DNA of 64,000 nucleotides, taken from contig CALMYL010000020.1 in the NCBI GenBank assembly GCA_937873695.1, forward strand, positions 1 to 64,000. The letters run 5' to 3'. The notes beneath the pieces were generated by a model that ran no database searches, was not told the origin of the DNA, and saw only the letters and a program-made list of their open reading frames with translations. The stretch comes from an uncultured Ignavibacteria bacterium (GTDB lineage: Bacteria > Bacteroidota > Ignavibacteria > Tepidaquicellales > OLB5). Of this stretch, positions 7,798 through 16,738 are shown piece by piece (the stretch's first letter is position 1; the number at the start of each line of letters is the position of its first letter). The position numbers and the translations under genes are program-made.

Positions 7798-9249
7798 ATG
7801 AAAAAACTTCGCATTTTTGACCTTCTATCCTCAATTCAACCCATTGAATTAAAACGATTCCATAAATACATGCAGTCTGATTCGCTGTTCAACAGCAGAG
7901 ACTATATGCCGCTTGTTGATACACTGCTGAGTTTTTACCCGGGATTCAGTGATAAAAAGCTTACCATGGAACTTCTGTATTCTTCATTATACCCGGGAAA
8001 GAAGTACAACAACAGGGTGATAATTTCAAGACTTTCTGAGCTGAACAGAATGACAGAGAATTTTATTCTAACCATAAAACTTGAACTGGATACAACCCTT
8101 AGAAGCAGAGTTTTGGGCGAAGCCCTGATGAACAGGAAAGCTTATGAGACATTTGACCTGCTGCTTGCCAGGGCTTTGAATAACGAGATGAACATCAAAA
8201 AGATAAGCGAGAGGCAATTATACGAGCTTGACCAGCTGCTGATGCTGAAAGGACAGTGCCTGGTTGAAAGGGAAAAGTTCATAGAGACCCATGAATTACT
8301 GGAACAGAACATTGAAGTATTCATGATATACATTATGACCCGGCTTTTAACAATGTACTGCGCCATTAAGAACATAGAAAATTTTCAGATAGCCGGCACA
8401 TCAGTAAAAAGCCTGGCCGCCATGATGAATAACATAGATATAGAAGGACTTGTGAAGAACCTTAAGGGAAACAGACTTTCAGCATATATGAGGGTTATGC
8501 TGCAGATATACAGACTGTATGATAAGAAAGTGAATGACACACTGTACTTCCGGGCAAAGAAGGAATTCCTTTCGAATATTGATGTTTTTGAGCAGATATC
8601 GAAGTTCACCATATTCAGTTTTCTTTATTCATATACAATTACTCAGCTAAATAGCCGAAGAACAGAGTTTGTAAACGAAGTTTACGAACTTCTGAGGCTG
8701 ATAATTAAACATGACGCATACAGAAAGGCCGGCAATGAGTATATGCCTTCAATGCTTTTCAGAGAGATGGTACTGACCGGGCTGAAACACAATGATGTGA
8801 AAGGTACTGAAAAATTCATTGCGGACTACACACTTAATCTGGCGCCTGAATACAGGGCAGCTATGAGCAAATACAGCACGGGAAAGATATTTATGCATAA
8901 TAAGATTTACTCAAAGGCGCTTAAATGTTACGATGAATGCCCTAAAAACATTAAAATACTTAACCTGGACATGAAAATTGACACATTAGTATGCCTATAT
9001 GAATTGGGGTTAATAGACCGATCAAGGGATGAAATAGCCAAAAACTATACACTTCTTGCAGGAAGCAAGAATATAACAGTATTCCAGAGGAAATCTTTCA
9101 AAATTTTCAATGTAATCATGGAAAAACTGATCAAGCTGAAGCTGGATTTCAGTTCACTCAATAAAAACAAGCTGACAAAAGAAACTTCTTCAAAAAAAAT
9201 ACTTCATTACAAGGACTGGATATTAAAAAAGATAAGTGAAATAAAGTAA
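7798..9249 (+). CDS. Conserved helical-repeat protein of unknown function
   Basis: A 483-residue soluble protein, almost entirely alpha-helical, without signal peptide or membrane segment. The N-terminus (LLSSIQPIELKRFHKYMQS, then LLYSSLYPGKKYNNRVI) resembles a family of uncharacterised Bacteroidota/Ignavibacteria proteins in which a short LYPGK-type N-terminal module precedes TPR-like helical pairs. Paired helices continue to the C-terminus (for example KYSTGKIFMHNKIYSKALKCYDEC near 360-383, clearly TPR-like). Such scaffolds normally mediate protein-protein contacts. Two paralogous small genes flank it, both on the opposite strand. A candidate TAnnTTTG promoter precedes it. Its role is unknown. 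Confidence 0.75.
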   Translation: MKKLRIFDLLSSIQPIELKRFHKYMQSDSLFNSRDYMPLVDTLLSFYPGFSDKKLTMELLYSSLYPGKKYNNRVIISRLSELNRMTENFILTIKLELDTTLRSRVLGEALMNRKAYETFDLLLARALNNEMNIKKISERQLYELDQLLMLKGQCLVEREKFIETHELLEQNIEVFMIYIMTRLLTMYCAIKNIENFQIAGTSVKSLAAMMNNIDIEGLVKNLKGNRLSAYMRVMLQIYRLYDKKVNDTLYFRAKKEFLSNIDVFEQISKFTIFSFLYSYTITQLNSRRTEFVNEVYELLRLIIKHDAYRKAGNEYMPSMLFREMVLTGLKHNDVKGTEKFIADYTLNLAPEYRAAMSKYSTGKIFMHNKIYSKALKCYDECPKNIKILNLDMKIDTLVCLYELGLIDRSRDEIAKNYTLLAGSKNITVFQRKSFKIFNVIMEKLIKLKLDFSSLNKNKLTKETSSKKILHYKDWILKKISEIK

Positions 9250-9318
9250 GCTGACTGACAGGGACGAGTGCTGAATGGGGCGGGAAGATTGAAAATTTGC
9301 CTGAGAAACAATATTTTT

Positions 9319-9735
9319 TCAGGATCTTTTCAGGATCTTTTCAAGATTTTCTACAGTGATCTTTCCAAGTTTACTGCTTTTAGCAAAATCTATTGTGTAG
9401 AAGTGCTCGAATTTTATGTTGCTTATATAAATATGAAAGAAAAAAGTGTACTTGTTAGGCTGGTAATTGTAATGATGTATTATGAACGACAAAAGATCTT
9501 CGATATCCCTGATGCTTTCAAACCAATTGCCGTTAATAACCCTTGTAATGAATAAAATACAACTCTGCCCGGCGGTGACGGCAGGGGTCAGAAAGAGCTC
9601 TTCCCTGATATCATCCTTGGTTTTTATATACTGAAATTTAGTAAGGTATTTTTCAAATGAACAATTGTTCTTTAACAGAATGTTCTTTAATTGTGATTCA
9701 AGTTCAACAGGATTAGCAGAAATAGTAACCTCCAA
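9319..9735 (-). CDS. Unknown small protein, paralogue of 7240-7644
   Basis: This 138-residue protein is the second member of the pair described at 7240-7644. It shares the ILLKN.CS..KYL N-terminal segment, TPAVT, the GNWFE block and the C-terminal LEKIL. It has no signal peptide or membrane segment. It converges on the helical-repeat gene 7798-9249, from which it is separated by 69 bp. The region upstream of its start (9736-9900) carries several GTAACC/TAACC half-sites like those in the promoter region of its paralogue. A plus-strand open frame across the same DNA (9268-9555) lacks any protein-like character and is taken as a shadow. Confidence 0.7.
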   Translation of the reverse strand: MEVTISANPVELESQLKNILLKNNCSFEKYLTKFQYIKTKDDIREELFLTPAVTAGQSCILFITRVINGNWFESIRDIEDLLSFIIHHYNYQPNKYTFFFHIYISNIKFEHFYTIDFAKSSKLGKITVENLEKILKRS

Positions 9736-10286
9736 ATTTCCCTTTATTTACTATAAAAATATACAAAAACCACAATATTCTCAACAATCTACTTCATAAA
9801 GTAACCAAAAACCAGAGCAATAACCACAAAAAAAATGCTTGTAAATACAAAAATTTCAAACATTTGCTGTCTTAAAGTAACCTGTTCTTTTTAGCCACAA
9901 TATTAACAAATAAAGATCCGGAGAAACTACTTATAATGCATGAACACCGGATATTCCGGATCAATTCAGACGCATGATATAAGAACAAAATACCATAATA
10001 CAAATATAATACATATTTCAGTAAATTGGTGCAGCCAATACCGTGAAAGAGCTATAATCTAACTAATATCACTACGTAAACCCTAGACCGTAATAGTACA
10101 ATTTTCGTAACTGTTTTATAACAAAATGCCTTAGAATTCTGATAGAAATTGCATTTCTTATACCGTGATTAGAGTAAATACTTGTCTATAACTACCTGCG
10201 TGACCAAAAAGATTGATTTAAAAGGCTAATTTTGAAGTAATAAAGGAACAAAAAGGGACAATTAACTAATAAATTATAACAAGACA
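9736..10286. other. Intergenic region, 550 bp, no gene seen
   Basis: AT-rich DNA between divergent genes. It contains scattered GTAACC half-sites (9801, 9821, 9877) and a CCGGA-TAT-TCCGG palindrome (9947-9959). A TAATTTTG box at 10227-10234 could be the -7 element for the gene at 10287, but no convincing -33 box was found. No reading frame or RNA gene is recognised. Confidence 0.6.
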
Positions 10287-11930
10287 ATGAAAAAGCTATT
10301 ATTTGCTGCATTATTTCTTTTAACAGTCAGTTTATCACATTCGCAGTGGATCTCCAATTTTGGGGATAAAGGCGGTGATGTGAATTTTTCGAGCGCTAAA
10401 GGCAACGCCGTTACTACTGATGCCTACGGTAACAGCTATGTAACCGGCTACACTTATGAAGGCGCTACTTTAAATGACATTGTTACTATAAAGTACAACT
10501 CACAGGGTGATACTTTGTGGGCAAGGAGTTACAATGGTACAGCCAATAAGAATGATGAAGGCACCGGAATTTATGTAGATGCTTACGGTAACGTTTATGT
10601 GGTTGGATTCGCAGAGTTTACCAGCAAGGCAACTGATGTTGTAGTGCTTAAGTATTCACCTGAGGGTACCCTTTTGTGGAACCTGCCATATGCAAAAACA
10701 ACGGACCCGTTTATTGATAAGGGCCTTGCAATAGCAGCTGATTTGAACGGTTTTGTTTATGTAACAGGATTTACAACAAACATAGACGGCAGAACGGATA
10801 TATTTGTAAACAAATACGGATCAGCAGGCCTTATCTGGACTTCTGCTATGGAAGATGGCGGTACCGGGCTGGATGCAAAGGGTTTATCAATAGCAGTAAC
10901 CAGAAGCGGCAATATATACGTAGCGGGTTATATCACCGGCGCAGCAAGCTCAGAAGATATAGTTGTCATAAAGTATAACAGCGCAGGAGAAAAACAGTGG
11001 CTGCGCTCAGTAAACGGTAATGTAAACCAGAGTGATAAAGCGTGGGGAATAGTTGTTGATGAGCTGGATAACTGTTTTATAACAGGTTATATCACAAATT
11101 CTGTGGGTAACGCTGATTGTTACACCGCAAAGATCAATTATGCAGGTATATTCCTTTGGTCAACAACTTACGCCGGAGGCGGAAACCAGACAGATAAAGC
11201 CTGGGGAATTGTGGTAGATACAGACGGCGCCGTATACATTGCAGGTGAAACTACAGACGCATCTTTTAATGTAAATTACGTAACAGTTAAGTACTCAGCA
11301 GCAGGTGCGCCAATATGGAGCTCTTTCTATAACGGCACAGGTAACGGAGAAGATGTTGCCTCATCAATAGGATTGGTAAGCAGCAATAGTGTTGTTGTGA
11401 CAGGAAAAAGCTGGGGAACCAGTGATACATATGATTACGCAACAGTAAGATACAACAAAGATTCAGGCGTACAGAACCAGGTTAACATATACAGCTTCAC
11501 AGGAACATCTTATGATATTGCTATGGATATAGCAGTAACACCAACAAACAAAGTAATAATAACAGGATTCAGTGAACTGGTTATTGATAACGCGGCTAAC
11601 ATGTCTTACATATCCACAACTTCACTTGATTTCAGCAGTGAGCTAACAACGGCTAACACCACGCCATACCGCTATTCATTGCATCAGAATTACCCGAACC
11701 CGTTTAACCCTGGCACAACCATAAGTTTTGAACTTGCGGCGGGTAATAATGTAAAACTGGCAATTTATGATATGCTTGGAAGAGAGAGTTCGGTCCTGGT
11801 AAATCAATATTTAAGTGCAGGAAGTTACACGATCAATTTTACAAATTCAAATTTGGCATCAGGCATATACTTCTACCGTTTAACAGCGGGAAGTTTCACG
11901 GATATCAAAAAAATGACTTTAGTAAAATAA
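10287..11930 (+). CDS. Secreted SBBP beta-propeller protein, type IX sorting domain
   Basis: A 547-residue exported protein. A signal peptide (MKKLLFAALFLLTVSLSHS) is followed by SBBP-type beta-propeller repeats with the recurring pattern DAYGN.YV.GY...., VKYNS.G...W, for example near residues 45-75, 97-130 and 150-180. The last 85 residues form a type IX secretion (T9SS type A) sorting domain: HQNYPNPFNPGTTISFEL, AIYDMLGRE, ASGIYFYRL and the terminal KKMTLVK. The protein is therefore expected to cross the outer membrane and be anchored or released at the surface. Its binding target is unknown. A TPR gene follows 35 bp downstream on the same strand and may be co-transcribed. Confidence 0.9.
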   Translation: MKKLLFAALFLLTVSLSHSQWISNFGDKGGDVNFSSAKGNAVTTDAYGNSYVTGYTYEGATLNDIVTIKYNSQGDTLWARSYNGTANKNDEGTGIYVDAYGNVYVVGFAEFTSKATDVVVLKYSPEGTLLWNLPYAKTTDPFIDKGLAIAADLNGFVYVTGFTTNIDGRTDIFVNKYGSAGLIWTSAMEDGGTGLDAKGLSIAVTRSGNIYVAGYITGAASSEDIVVIKYNSAGEKQWLRSVNGNVNQSDKAWGIVVDELDNCFITGYITNSVGNADCYTAKINYAGIFLWSTTYAGGGNQTDKAWGIVVDTDGAVYIAGETTDASFNVNYVTVKYSAAGAPIWSSFYNGTGNGEDVASSIGLVSSNSVVVTGKSWGTSDTYDYATVRYNKDSGVQNQVNIYSFTGTSYDIAMDIAVTPTNKVIITGFSELVIDNAANMSYISTTSLDFSSELTTANTTPYRYSLHQNYPNPFNPGTTISFELAAGNNVKLAIYDMLGRESSVLVNQYLSAGSYTINFTNSNLASGIYFYRLTAGSFTDIKKMTLVK

Positions 11931-11965
11931 CCTCCATTTAAAAACTATTTTCTAGATAAAGAAAA

Positions 11966-13318
11966 ATGAAATCTATAAATAAAATAGAAAATACCAATAG
12001 AAATAGCTTTGAAGAGGTTGATTTACTTAACAAACAAGCTGATGAAGCGAGAAAAGATAACAACAACCTCTCATTGAGCCTAAGCAAAGAAGCTATCAGC
12101 CTGGCACAGCTTTCAGGTTACAGCAAAGGGCTGGCCAAAGCTTTCTTAAACGCAGGCATCTCCTGCAGGCTCTCATCAAATTTTGAAGCAGCTATTGAGT
12201 ATTACCAGGAAGCATTAAATATCAACAGAAGGCTTAAAGATAAAAGAGCCGAATCAAGGACACTTAACGCAATTGCAAACGTATATTACAGTTTAAGCAA
12301 CTTTGAAAAAGCGATTGAATACTACGATGAGTGCATATTTGTGCTCCAATCAATCGGAGATATGACCTTTGAAGCAGCAGTTCTCACAAACAGAGGACTT
12401 TCATACCAGCTTAACGGCGATCTGAAAGCCGCTTTAAACAACTATCTTGAAAGCTTAAGCATTTACAAAAGCAGTAATACAGATATTCACTATGCATTGT
12501 ATAACAACCTCGGAATAGTTTACCTGGAAACAGGCAGCTACCAGGAGTCATTATTATACTTTACAAAGGCATTAAAAGAGACCCAGGAATCCAAAAACAT
12601 CATGGATGAAAGCTTTACACTTGCAAACATCGGCAGGACATATATTTATATGAGCGACTTTGCAAACGCTATTACATACTTAAGTGAAGCAATGCTGATC
12701 ATGAAAAAGTACGGCAACAGGCAGGCTGAAACGCAGGTTTTCGCTAATCTTGCCAAAGCATATATGAAAATGAGATGTTTTCCGGAAGCAATTAAATATT
12801 ATAACCGCGCATTGAAGTACTACAAAGAAATAGGCGATAAGAGCTCTGTAGACCATACCTTATGCGAGCTTGGCGAACTGTACTTTGAGCTCAATGACTA
12901 CAAGACAAGCAAACAGTTCTTTATGGATGGTCTTGAAGTATCACAGAAGATAAATGACATAATGAACGTAGTAAGAATAAACACAGGTCTTGCAAGGTTA
13001 TACCTCAAATTCAGAGATACCGAAAAAGCAATGAGCTTTCTGGATACCGCAGAGAAACTCGCAAAGTCAGCAAAATCATACAAAGATCTCAGTAAGATTT
13101 GCATGGTGTACAGCGAAAATTACAGTATCAGCGGCAACTTCAAAGAAGCTAAGTTATTCCTTGACAAACATTATAAGTATCTTGAGAAGATGAACAATAT
13201 CACAGAATCAAATAAAATTCAGGCAATAATGCTTGGACATATAAAAGATACAGAAGTAAAATCAGAACCGGCTTATTATTACAATCTTCAGAAAGATCAA
13301 ATACTAAGCATTGCATAA
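11966..13318 (+). CDS. TPR-repeat protein
   Basis: A 450-residue protein built almost wholly of tetratricopeptide repeats of about 40 residues, running from about residue 20 to 420 (for example GLAKAFLNAGISCRLSSNF, then EAAIEYYQEALNI, with the A-x3-YY and A.A.Y pattern recurring about ten times). It resembles the 40-residue TPRs of Rap/LGN-type proteins. There is no signal peptide or membrane segment, and no GGDEF, kinase or HTH domain is attached, so it is a pure interaction scaffold. It lies 35 bp after the secreted propeller gene and ends before a strong terminator. Partner unknown. Confidence 0.9.
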   Translation: MKSINKIENTNRNSFEEVDLLNKQADEARKDNNNLSLSLSKEAISLAQLSGYSKGLAKAFLNAGISCRLSSNFEAAIEYYQEALNINRRLKDKRAESRTLNAIANVYYSLSNFEKAIEYYDECIFVLQSIGDMTFEAAVLTNRGLSYQLNGDLKAALNNYLESLSIYKSSNTDIHYALYNNLGIVYLETGSYQESLLYFTKALKETQESKNIMDESFTLANIGRTYIYMSDFANAITYLSEAMLIMKKYGNRQAETQVFANLAKAYMKMRCFPEAIKYYNRALKYYKEIGDKSSVDHTLCELGELYFELNDYKTSKQFFMDGLEVSQKINDIMNVVRINTGLARLYLKFRDTEKAMSFLDTAEKLAKSAKSYKDLSKICMVYSENYSISGNFKEAKLFLDKHYKYLEKMNNITESNKIQAIMLGHIKDTEVKSEPAYYYNLQKDQILSIA

Positions 13319-13342
13319 AACGGCTTAACAACCAATCCCCCT

Positions 13343-13379
13343 GGAAAGGCGGTTACAATAAACCGCCTTTCCCATTTTT
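13343..13379 (+). terminator. Rho-independent terminator after the TPR gene
   Basis: GGAAAGGCGGTT (13343-13354) pairs with AACCGCCTTTCC (13361-13372) over a 6-base loop, followed by a T-rich tail (ATTTTT). Confidence 0.85.
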
Positions 13380-13490
13380 CCCAAAAAACGGGGCGAGAGG
13401 CAGCAGGTTAATTGATTGAAAAATTCGACAAAGGATAATGAAGTAAAAAGTGAAATTTTTTCGCCGGAATCAGAACAAACAAAATAAAAC

Positions 13491-13538
13491 GTTCTCATCC
13501 CCCTGAGAACAGGGCGGCCGCAAGAGCCGCCCTTTTTG
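13491..13538 (+). terminator. Double hairpin, probable terminator
   Basis: GTTCTCA/TGAGAAC forms a first hairpin (about 13491-13509). AGGGCGGC (13511-13518) and GCCGCCCT (13526-13533) form a second, followed by TTTTGTT. It lies between convergent genes, about 115 bp after the first terminator. The DNA in between (13380-13490) could encode a small RNA, but nothing specific is recognised. Confidence 0.65.
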
Positions 13539-13562
13539 TTATCGCACACTAAAACCGTGGAT

Positions 13563-13841
13563 CTATTTAGCTGAGTCTTTCTGTTTATTCTCTCCCCTGT
13601 TCTTGCAGTTCATACAGATAATTCTTTCATTTTCACGGGCTTTCTTCCGTGATACTTCAAGCACATCAGCGGAGCACTGCTTCAGCGAGCCGCAATCGCG
13701 GAAAGTATGATAAGTTTTTGCTGAATTGCTTGTGCATACGTAAACAATATCGTTATCGCCCGGCAGCGGAGGTTCATCCTTAGAACAGGAAAACAAGATC
13801 AGGCATGAAGCGATCAATATAAAGTATTTAATAACTATCAT
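13563..13841 (-). CDS. Small lipoprotein with His/Cys motif
   Basis: A 92-residue lipoprotein. The signal peptide ends in a lipobox (LILFSC, Cys about residue 19). The mature part carries VYVCTSNSAKTYHTFRDC, then C and CMNC. This resembles a short bacterial module with the pattern Y.T..G.KYH...C...........C..C, which occurs alone or attached to nucleases and surface proteins and probably binds a metal. The C-terminus is Lys/Asn-rich. It lies 56 bp downstream of the secreted endonuclease I gene on the same strand and could share its transcript. Function unknown. Confidence 0.75.
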   Translation of the reverse strand: MIVIKYFILIASCLILFSCSKDEPPLPGDNDIVYVCTSNSAKTYHTFRDCGSLKQCSADVLEVSRKKARENERIICMNCKNRGENKQKDSAK

Positions 13842-13897
13842 AAAATCTATCTAAGCAAGTTTTTCAACCGGTTTTTTTACCGGGTTATATTACCGGG

Positions 13898-15544
13898 TTA
13901 TTTTACCAGTATCATACGTTTTGTTTCAGAGAAACTGCCGGCCGTAAGTTTATAAAAGTATACACCGCTGGTTATCATAGAAGCATTCCAATCTGCAAGA
14001 TAAACACCGGGTTTCAGGGTTTGGGAAACCAGTGTATTAACTTCCCTTCCCATAATATCGTAAACTGCAAGCTTTACAAATCCAGCCAAGGGCACGCTGA
14101 ACTTGATATTTGTCACAGGATTGAAGGGGTTGGGATAATTCTGTGATAAACTGTATTCTCTCGGAATCTCTCCTGAAACCGGTGTGATACCGTTGACCTG
14201 TCCGCACATACCGTTGAGGGCTATTTTCATTGTACTATCGCTGTTGTTGATAGTCAGCTCACCTGTGTACGGTGTATTTGAGGCTATTGGAGTAAACTTG
14301 ATCTTAGCATATCCAAACTGGTTTGCGGATATTGTCGAGGGGAAACTTTCAACTGTAAACACGGGATTGTTTGATGTAACCGAGCTTACGGTAAGATTTG
14401 TATTGCCATAATTGCAGATGGAAACGAAATAGCTCACCGTATCGCCTGGGTTTGCGAGAGTATCAAATTTTACTGAAAACGGCGAAGCGGTTATTTTAGC
14501 TTTTGGGGGAGTGTTAAGTGTTGTATAAAATGCCGCTATTCTTTCAACAAGTTCCGGGTGATCGGCAAACGGGTTACGGTTATTCTGGAATTGTTTTACC
14601 CGGTCATTACGCAGTCTTTCGCGGGCGTCAACCGTATCCATCAAATGGAACTGTCTGAGGGCGGTTTCCTGGGATAAGGCAAGATACGAACCCCAGTTCT
14701 GGTGTCTTAATACAAAATAAAAAATTGAGCGTGCTGCGTTGCCTTTATGTTTATCACGCGGTTCAAAAACTATGTTATTATTAGCATCACGCCCCAGTTT
14801 TGAACCGCCATCCTGGTATGTTATGCCTGATACAACAAATCCAAAGGCATAGTTTGCTCTGCGGTTATTTGGTTCAGCGTCTGTTGGGAATAAATGATGC
14901 AAGTCGCTAACCATCGGGTCGTTGCTGTTGAAAAAGCTCTGCGGCCATGTATGTTCGGTGTTAAATCCAAGGTTCTGTGCAATTGTCCTGTTAGTAGCGT
15001 ATATTTTTCTGCCTATATAAACACACTCAATAGTATCCCCGCCGTAATCATCAACAGTCTCGAACATTCTGTCACGGGCTGTATTGTAGCCAAGCGTAAT
15101 TGCACCGGTTGAAGTAAATGTTTTTAGTGCGGCTTTAAGCGGCTCATCGCTTAGTCCCTGTGTGAATGCATACTGCACATCAGGATATTTTGAAGTGGCA
15201 ATTAGTCCGTACACCAGCGAATAATGCAAACCGCCGTTAGGCACTTTTGCATCAAGCAATAGAAACGCGCGGTATGTTAGGTTCTGGTAAGATGAATAAA
15301 TAACCCATAGTGCGGAGCTATCGCCTGCGGCAATATTCAGCGTGTTTACACGCGTGAAAAAAAACGGCGAAGTTGACCTTATTGAAGTTACGTTAATTAA
15401 CTTGTTAGTCGGATTTTTTACGTAGATAAGTGAACTATCAAGAGTCTTTGTAATTGAAGTATCCAGGTTCACCGTAAACGGAACTATTTGTGAAAATGCT
15501 GATGAGCATAACACAACTGCAAGTAATACAATAATTTTTCTCAT
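13898..15544 (-). CDS. Secreted endonuclease I-family nuclease, type IX sorting domain
   Basis: An exported non-specific DNase/RNase of the EndA/endonuclease I family (beta-beta-alpha metal finger). A signal peptide (MRKIIVLLAVVLCSSAFS) is followed by an Ig-like segment. The nuclease core carries TEHTWPQSFF (near residue 200; the His is catalytic and the Asn/His residues downstream bind metal), DLHHLFPTDAEPNNRRANY, FEPRDKHKGNAARSIFYF and DHPELVERI. A second beta-domain follows, and the C-terminus is a T9SS domain (LSQNYPNPFNPVTNIKFSV, VYDIMGREV, terminal KRMILVK). It probably degrades extracellular nucleic acid for nutrient recovery. The small His/Cys lipoprotein lies directly downstream. Confidence 0.93.
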   Translation of the reverse strand: MRKIIVLLAVVLCSSAFSQIVPFTVNLDTSITKTLDSSLIYVKNPTNKLINVTSIRSTSPFFFTRVNTLNIAAGDSSALWVIYSSYQNLTYRAFLLLDAKVPNGGLHYSLVYGLIATSKYPDVQYAFTQGLSDEPLKAALKTFTSTGAITLGYNTARDRMFETVDDYGGDTIECVYIGRKIYATNRTIAQNLGFNTEHTWPQSFFNSNDPMVSDLHHLFPTDAEPNNRRANYAFGFVVSGITYQDGGSKLGRDANNNIVFEPRDKHKGNAARSIFYFVLRHQNWGSYLALSQETALRQFHLMDTVDARERLRNDRVKQFQNNRNPFADHPELVERIAAFYTTLNTPPKAKITASPFSVKFDTLANPGDTVSYFVSICNYGNTNLTVSSVTSNNPVFTVESFPSTISANQFGYAKIKFTPIASNTPYTGELTINNSDSTMKIALNGMCGQVNGITPVSGEIPREYSLSQNYPNPFNPVTNIKFSVPLAGFVKLAVYDIMGREVNTLVSQTLKPGVYLADWNASMITSGVYFYKLTAGSFSETKRMILVK

Positions 15545-15649
15545 AGGCTGCTAAAATACTTCAAAATTGGGCAATATTCAATTTGATAATTTGGGTGAAA
15601 TGCCGAATTGATACGGCAAAATTACCCTAAATTTATATATATTTATAGA

Positions 15650-15679
15650 TTGTAAACATCTATTAATATTATATTTTTG
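15650..15679 (+). promoter_or_regulatory. Promoter of ispE, near-leaderless
   Basis: TTG (15650-15652) and TATTTTTG (15672-15679) are 19 bases apart. The ispE ATG lies only 5 bases beyond the -7 box, so the transcript should start at or very near the start codon. Confidence 0.6.
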
Positions 15680-15684
15680 TAGTT

Positions 15685-16608
15685 ATGAAAAATACATTCA
15701 AGCAGAGTATATATAGAGTAAAATCACCGGCAAAGATAAATATAGGACTCAGGGTGCTTTCAAAAAGGAAGGATGGCTTCCATAACCTTGAAACGATATT
15801 CTATCCGATAAAGATATATGATAAAATTACAGTTAAGATAAAGAAGCTTCCAGTTTTGAACGGGAATAATAACATTAGTGTTAAAACCGATTCAGAAGAA
15901 AATATTTCAGGGAAGAATAATATTTGCTACAAAACCGCAGAGCGGTTTTTAGATACTTTCGCTATCCAGGGTTCACACAAGATTGTTATCACTATCAAAA
16001 AGTATATACCAACCGGAGCGGGACTCGGCGGCGGCAGTTCAGACGCCGCCAGCGTGATAAAGATATTACTCAAACATTTCAGGAACGATAAAGGTCTTAT
16101 CTCTTTCTTAGATTCACCAATACGCAGGAAGATGCTGAAACAAGTTCAGTATGACAAACTTTTGGGTTTTGCCATGGATATAGGCAGCGATGTTCCGTTC
16201 TTTCTGCAGGCGAAGCCTGCATATGCATTGGGCCGCGGTGAAAAGCTTACTCCCCTACCGGATTTTAAATTACCCGGAAAAATACTTCTGGTAAATCCGG
16301 GGATACATATTTCGACGCCATGGGCGTTTAAGTCACTCGGTATTAAACGCTTCAAAAAGAAATTGATGGGAAGTGTGAAGAAGTTCAGTGCAGATAAGCC
16401 TGAGCTGATGATAAATGACTTTGAAAGAGTTGTGTTTAGGAAGTACCCGGAAATTGAGAAGATAAAGTATGATATGTACAGCTTCGGGGCATCGTATTCA
16501 TTAATGAGCGGAAGCGGTTCAACTGTTTACGGGATATTCAGTAATAAGGATATAAAAGCGGCTGAGAGATATTTCAAAATGAAAAAGCACAGGGTGTTTG
16601 TGAGCTGA
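15685..16608 (+). CDS. ispE: 4-diphosphocytidyl-2-C-methyl-D-erythritol kinase
   Basis: IspE phosphorylates CDP-methylerythritol in the MEP pathway of isoprenoid synthesis. GHMP-kinase motifs are complete: SPAKINIGL (14-22, catalytic Lys17), FHNLETIF (32-39), the ATP loop PTGAGLGGGSSDAAS (109-123), GSDVPFF (167-173) and a C-terminal LMSGSGSTVYGIF. Between the ATP loop and GSDVPFF the protein has extra residues, about 144-158 (SPIRRKMLKQVQYDK). These are encoded by a GCTGAAACAAGTTCAG-type dispersed repeat (copies also at 53539 and 53701), so the gene carries an in-frame insertion. The total of 307 residues is still near the upper family size. It stands alone behind a TAnnTTTG promoter and ends at a bidirectional terminator. 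Confidence 0.95.
   Translation: MKNTFKQSIYRVKSPAKINIGLRVLSKRKDGFHNLETIFYPIKIYDKITVKIKKLPVLNGNNNISVKTDSEENISGKNNICYKTAERFLDTFAIQGSHKIVITIKKYIPTGAGLGGGSSDAASVIKILLKHFRNDKGLISFLDSPIRRKMLKQVQYDKLLGFAMDIGSDVPFFLQAKPAYALGRGEKLTPLPDFKLPGKILLVNPGIHISTPWAFKSLGIKRFKKKLMGSVKKFSADKPELMINDFERVVFRKYPEIEKIKYDMYSFGASYSLMSGSGSTVYGIFSNKDIKAAERYFKMKKHRVFVS
16129..16157. repeat. In-frame dispersed repeat inside ispE
   Basis: GATGCTGAAACAAGTTCAG (from 16131) followed by TATGAC matches, with one base change, the reverse complement of the element at 53539-53564. The palindromic core is CTGAA/TTCAG. It encodes MLKQVQYD within the ispE frame. Confidence 0.8.
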
Positions 16609-16686
16609 TATTAATTGCAGCAGAGTCCCATTCAGGAACTGCAAGGGCAGCCAGATACTATGCGAAGACGGAAAATATGGTATAAA

Positions 16687-16715
16687 GAAAAGACAGGTCT
16701 ATGACCTGTCTTTTC
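16687..16715. terminator. Bidirectional terminator between convergent genes
   Basis: AGACAGGTC (16691-16699) and GACCTGTCT (16703-16711) form a 9-bp stem with a 3-base loop. T-runs flank it on both strands. It serves ispE on the plus strand and the minus-strand gene ending at 16739. Confidence 0.85.
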
Positions 16716-16738
16716 GCGTTTCAATAATTAGTTACAGA

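Noticed and set aside
9268-9555. 95-codon plus-strand open frame
   Set aside because: Antisense to the 138-residue paralogue gene, which has clear homology to 7240-7644.
13380-13490. Possible small RNA between two terminators
   Set aside because: No promoter or conserved structure could be recognised.
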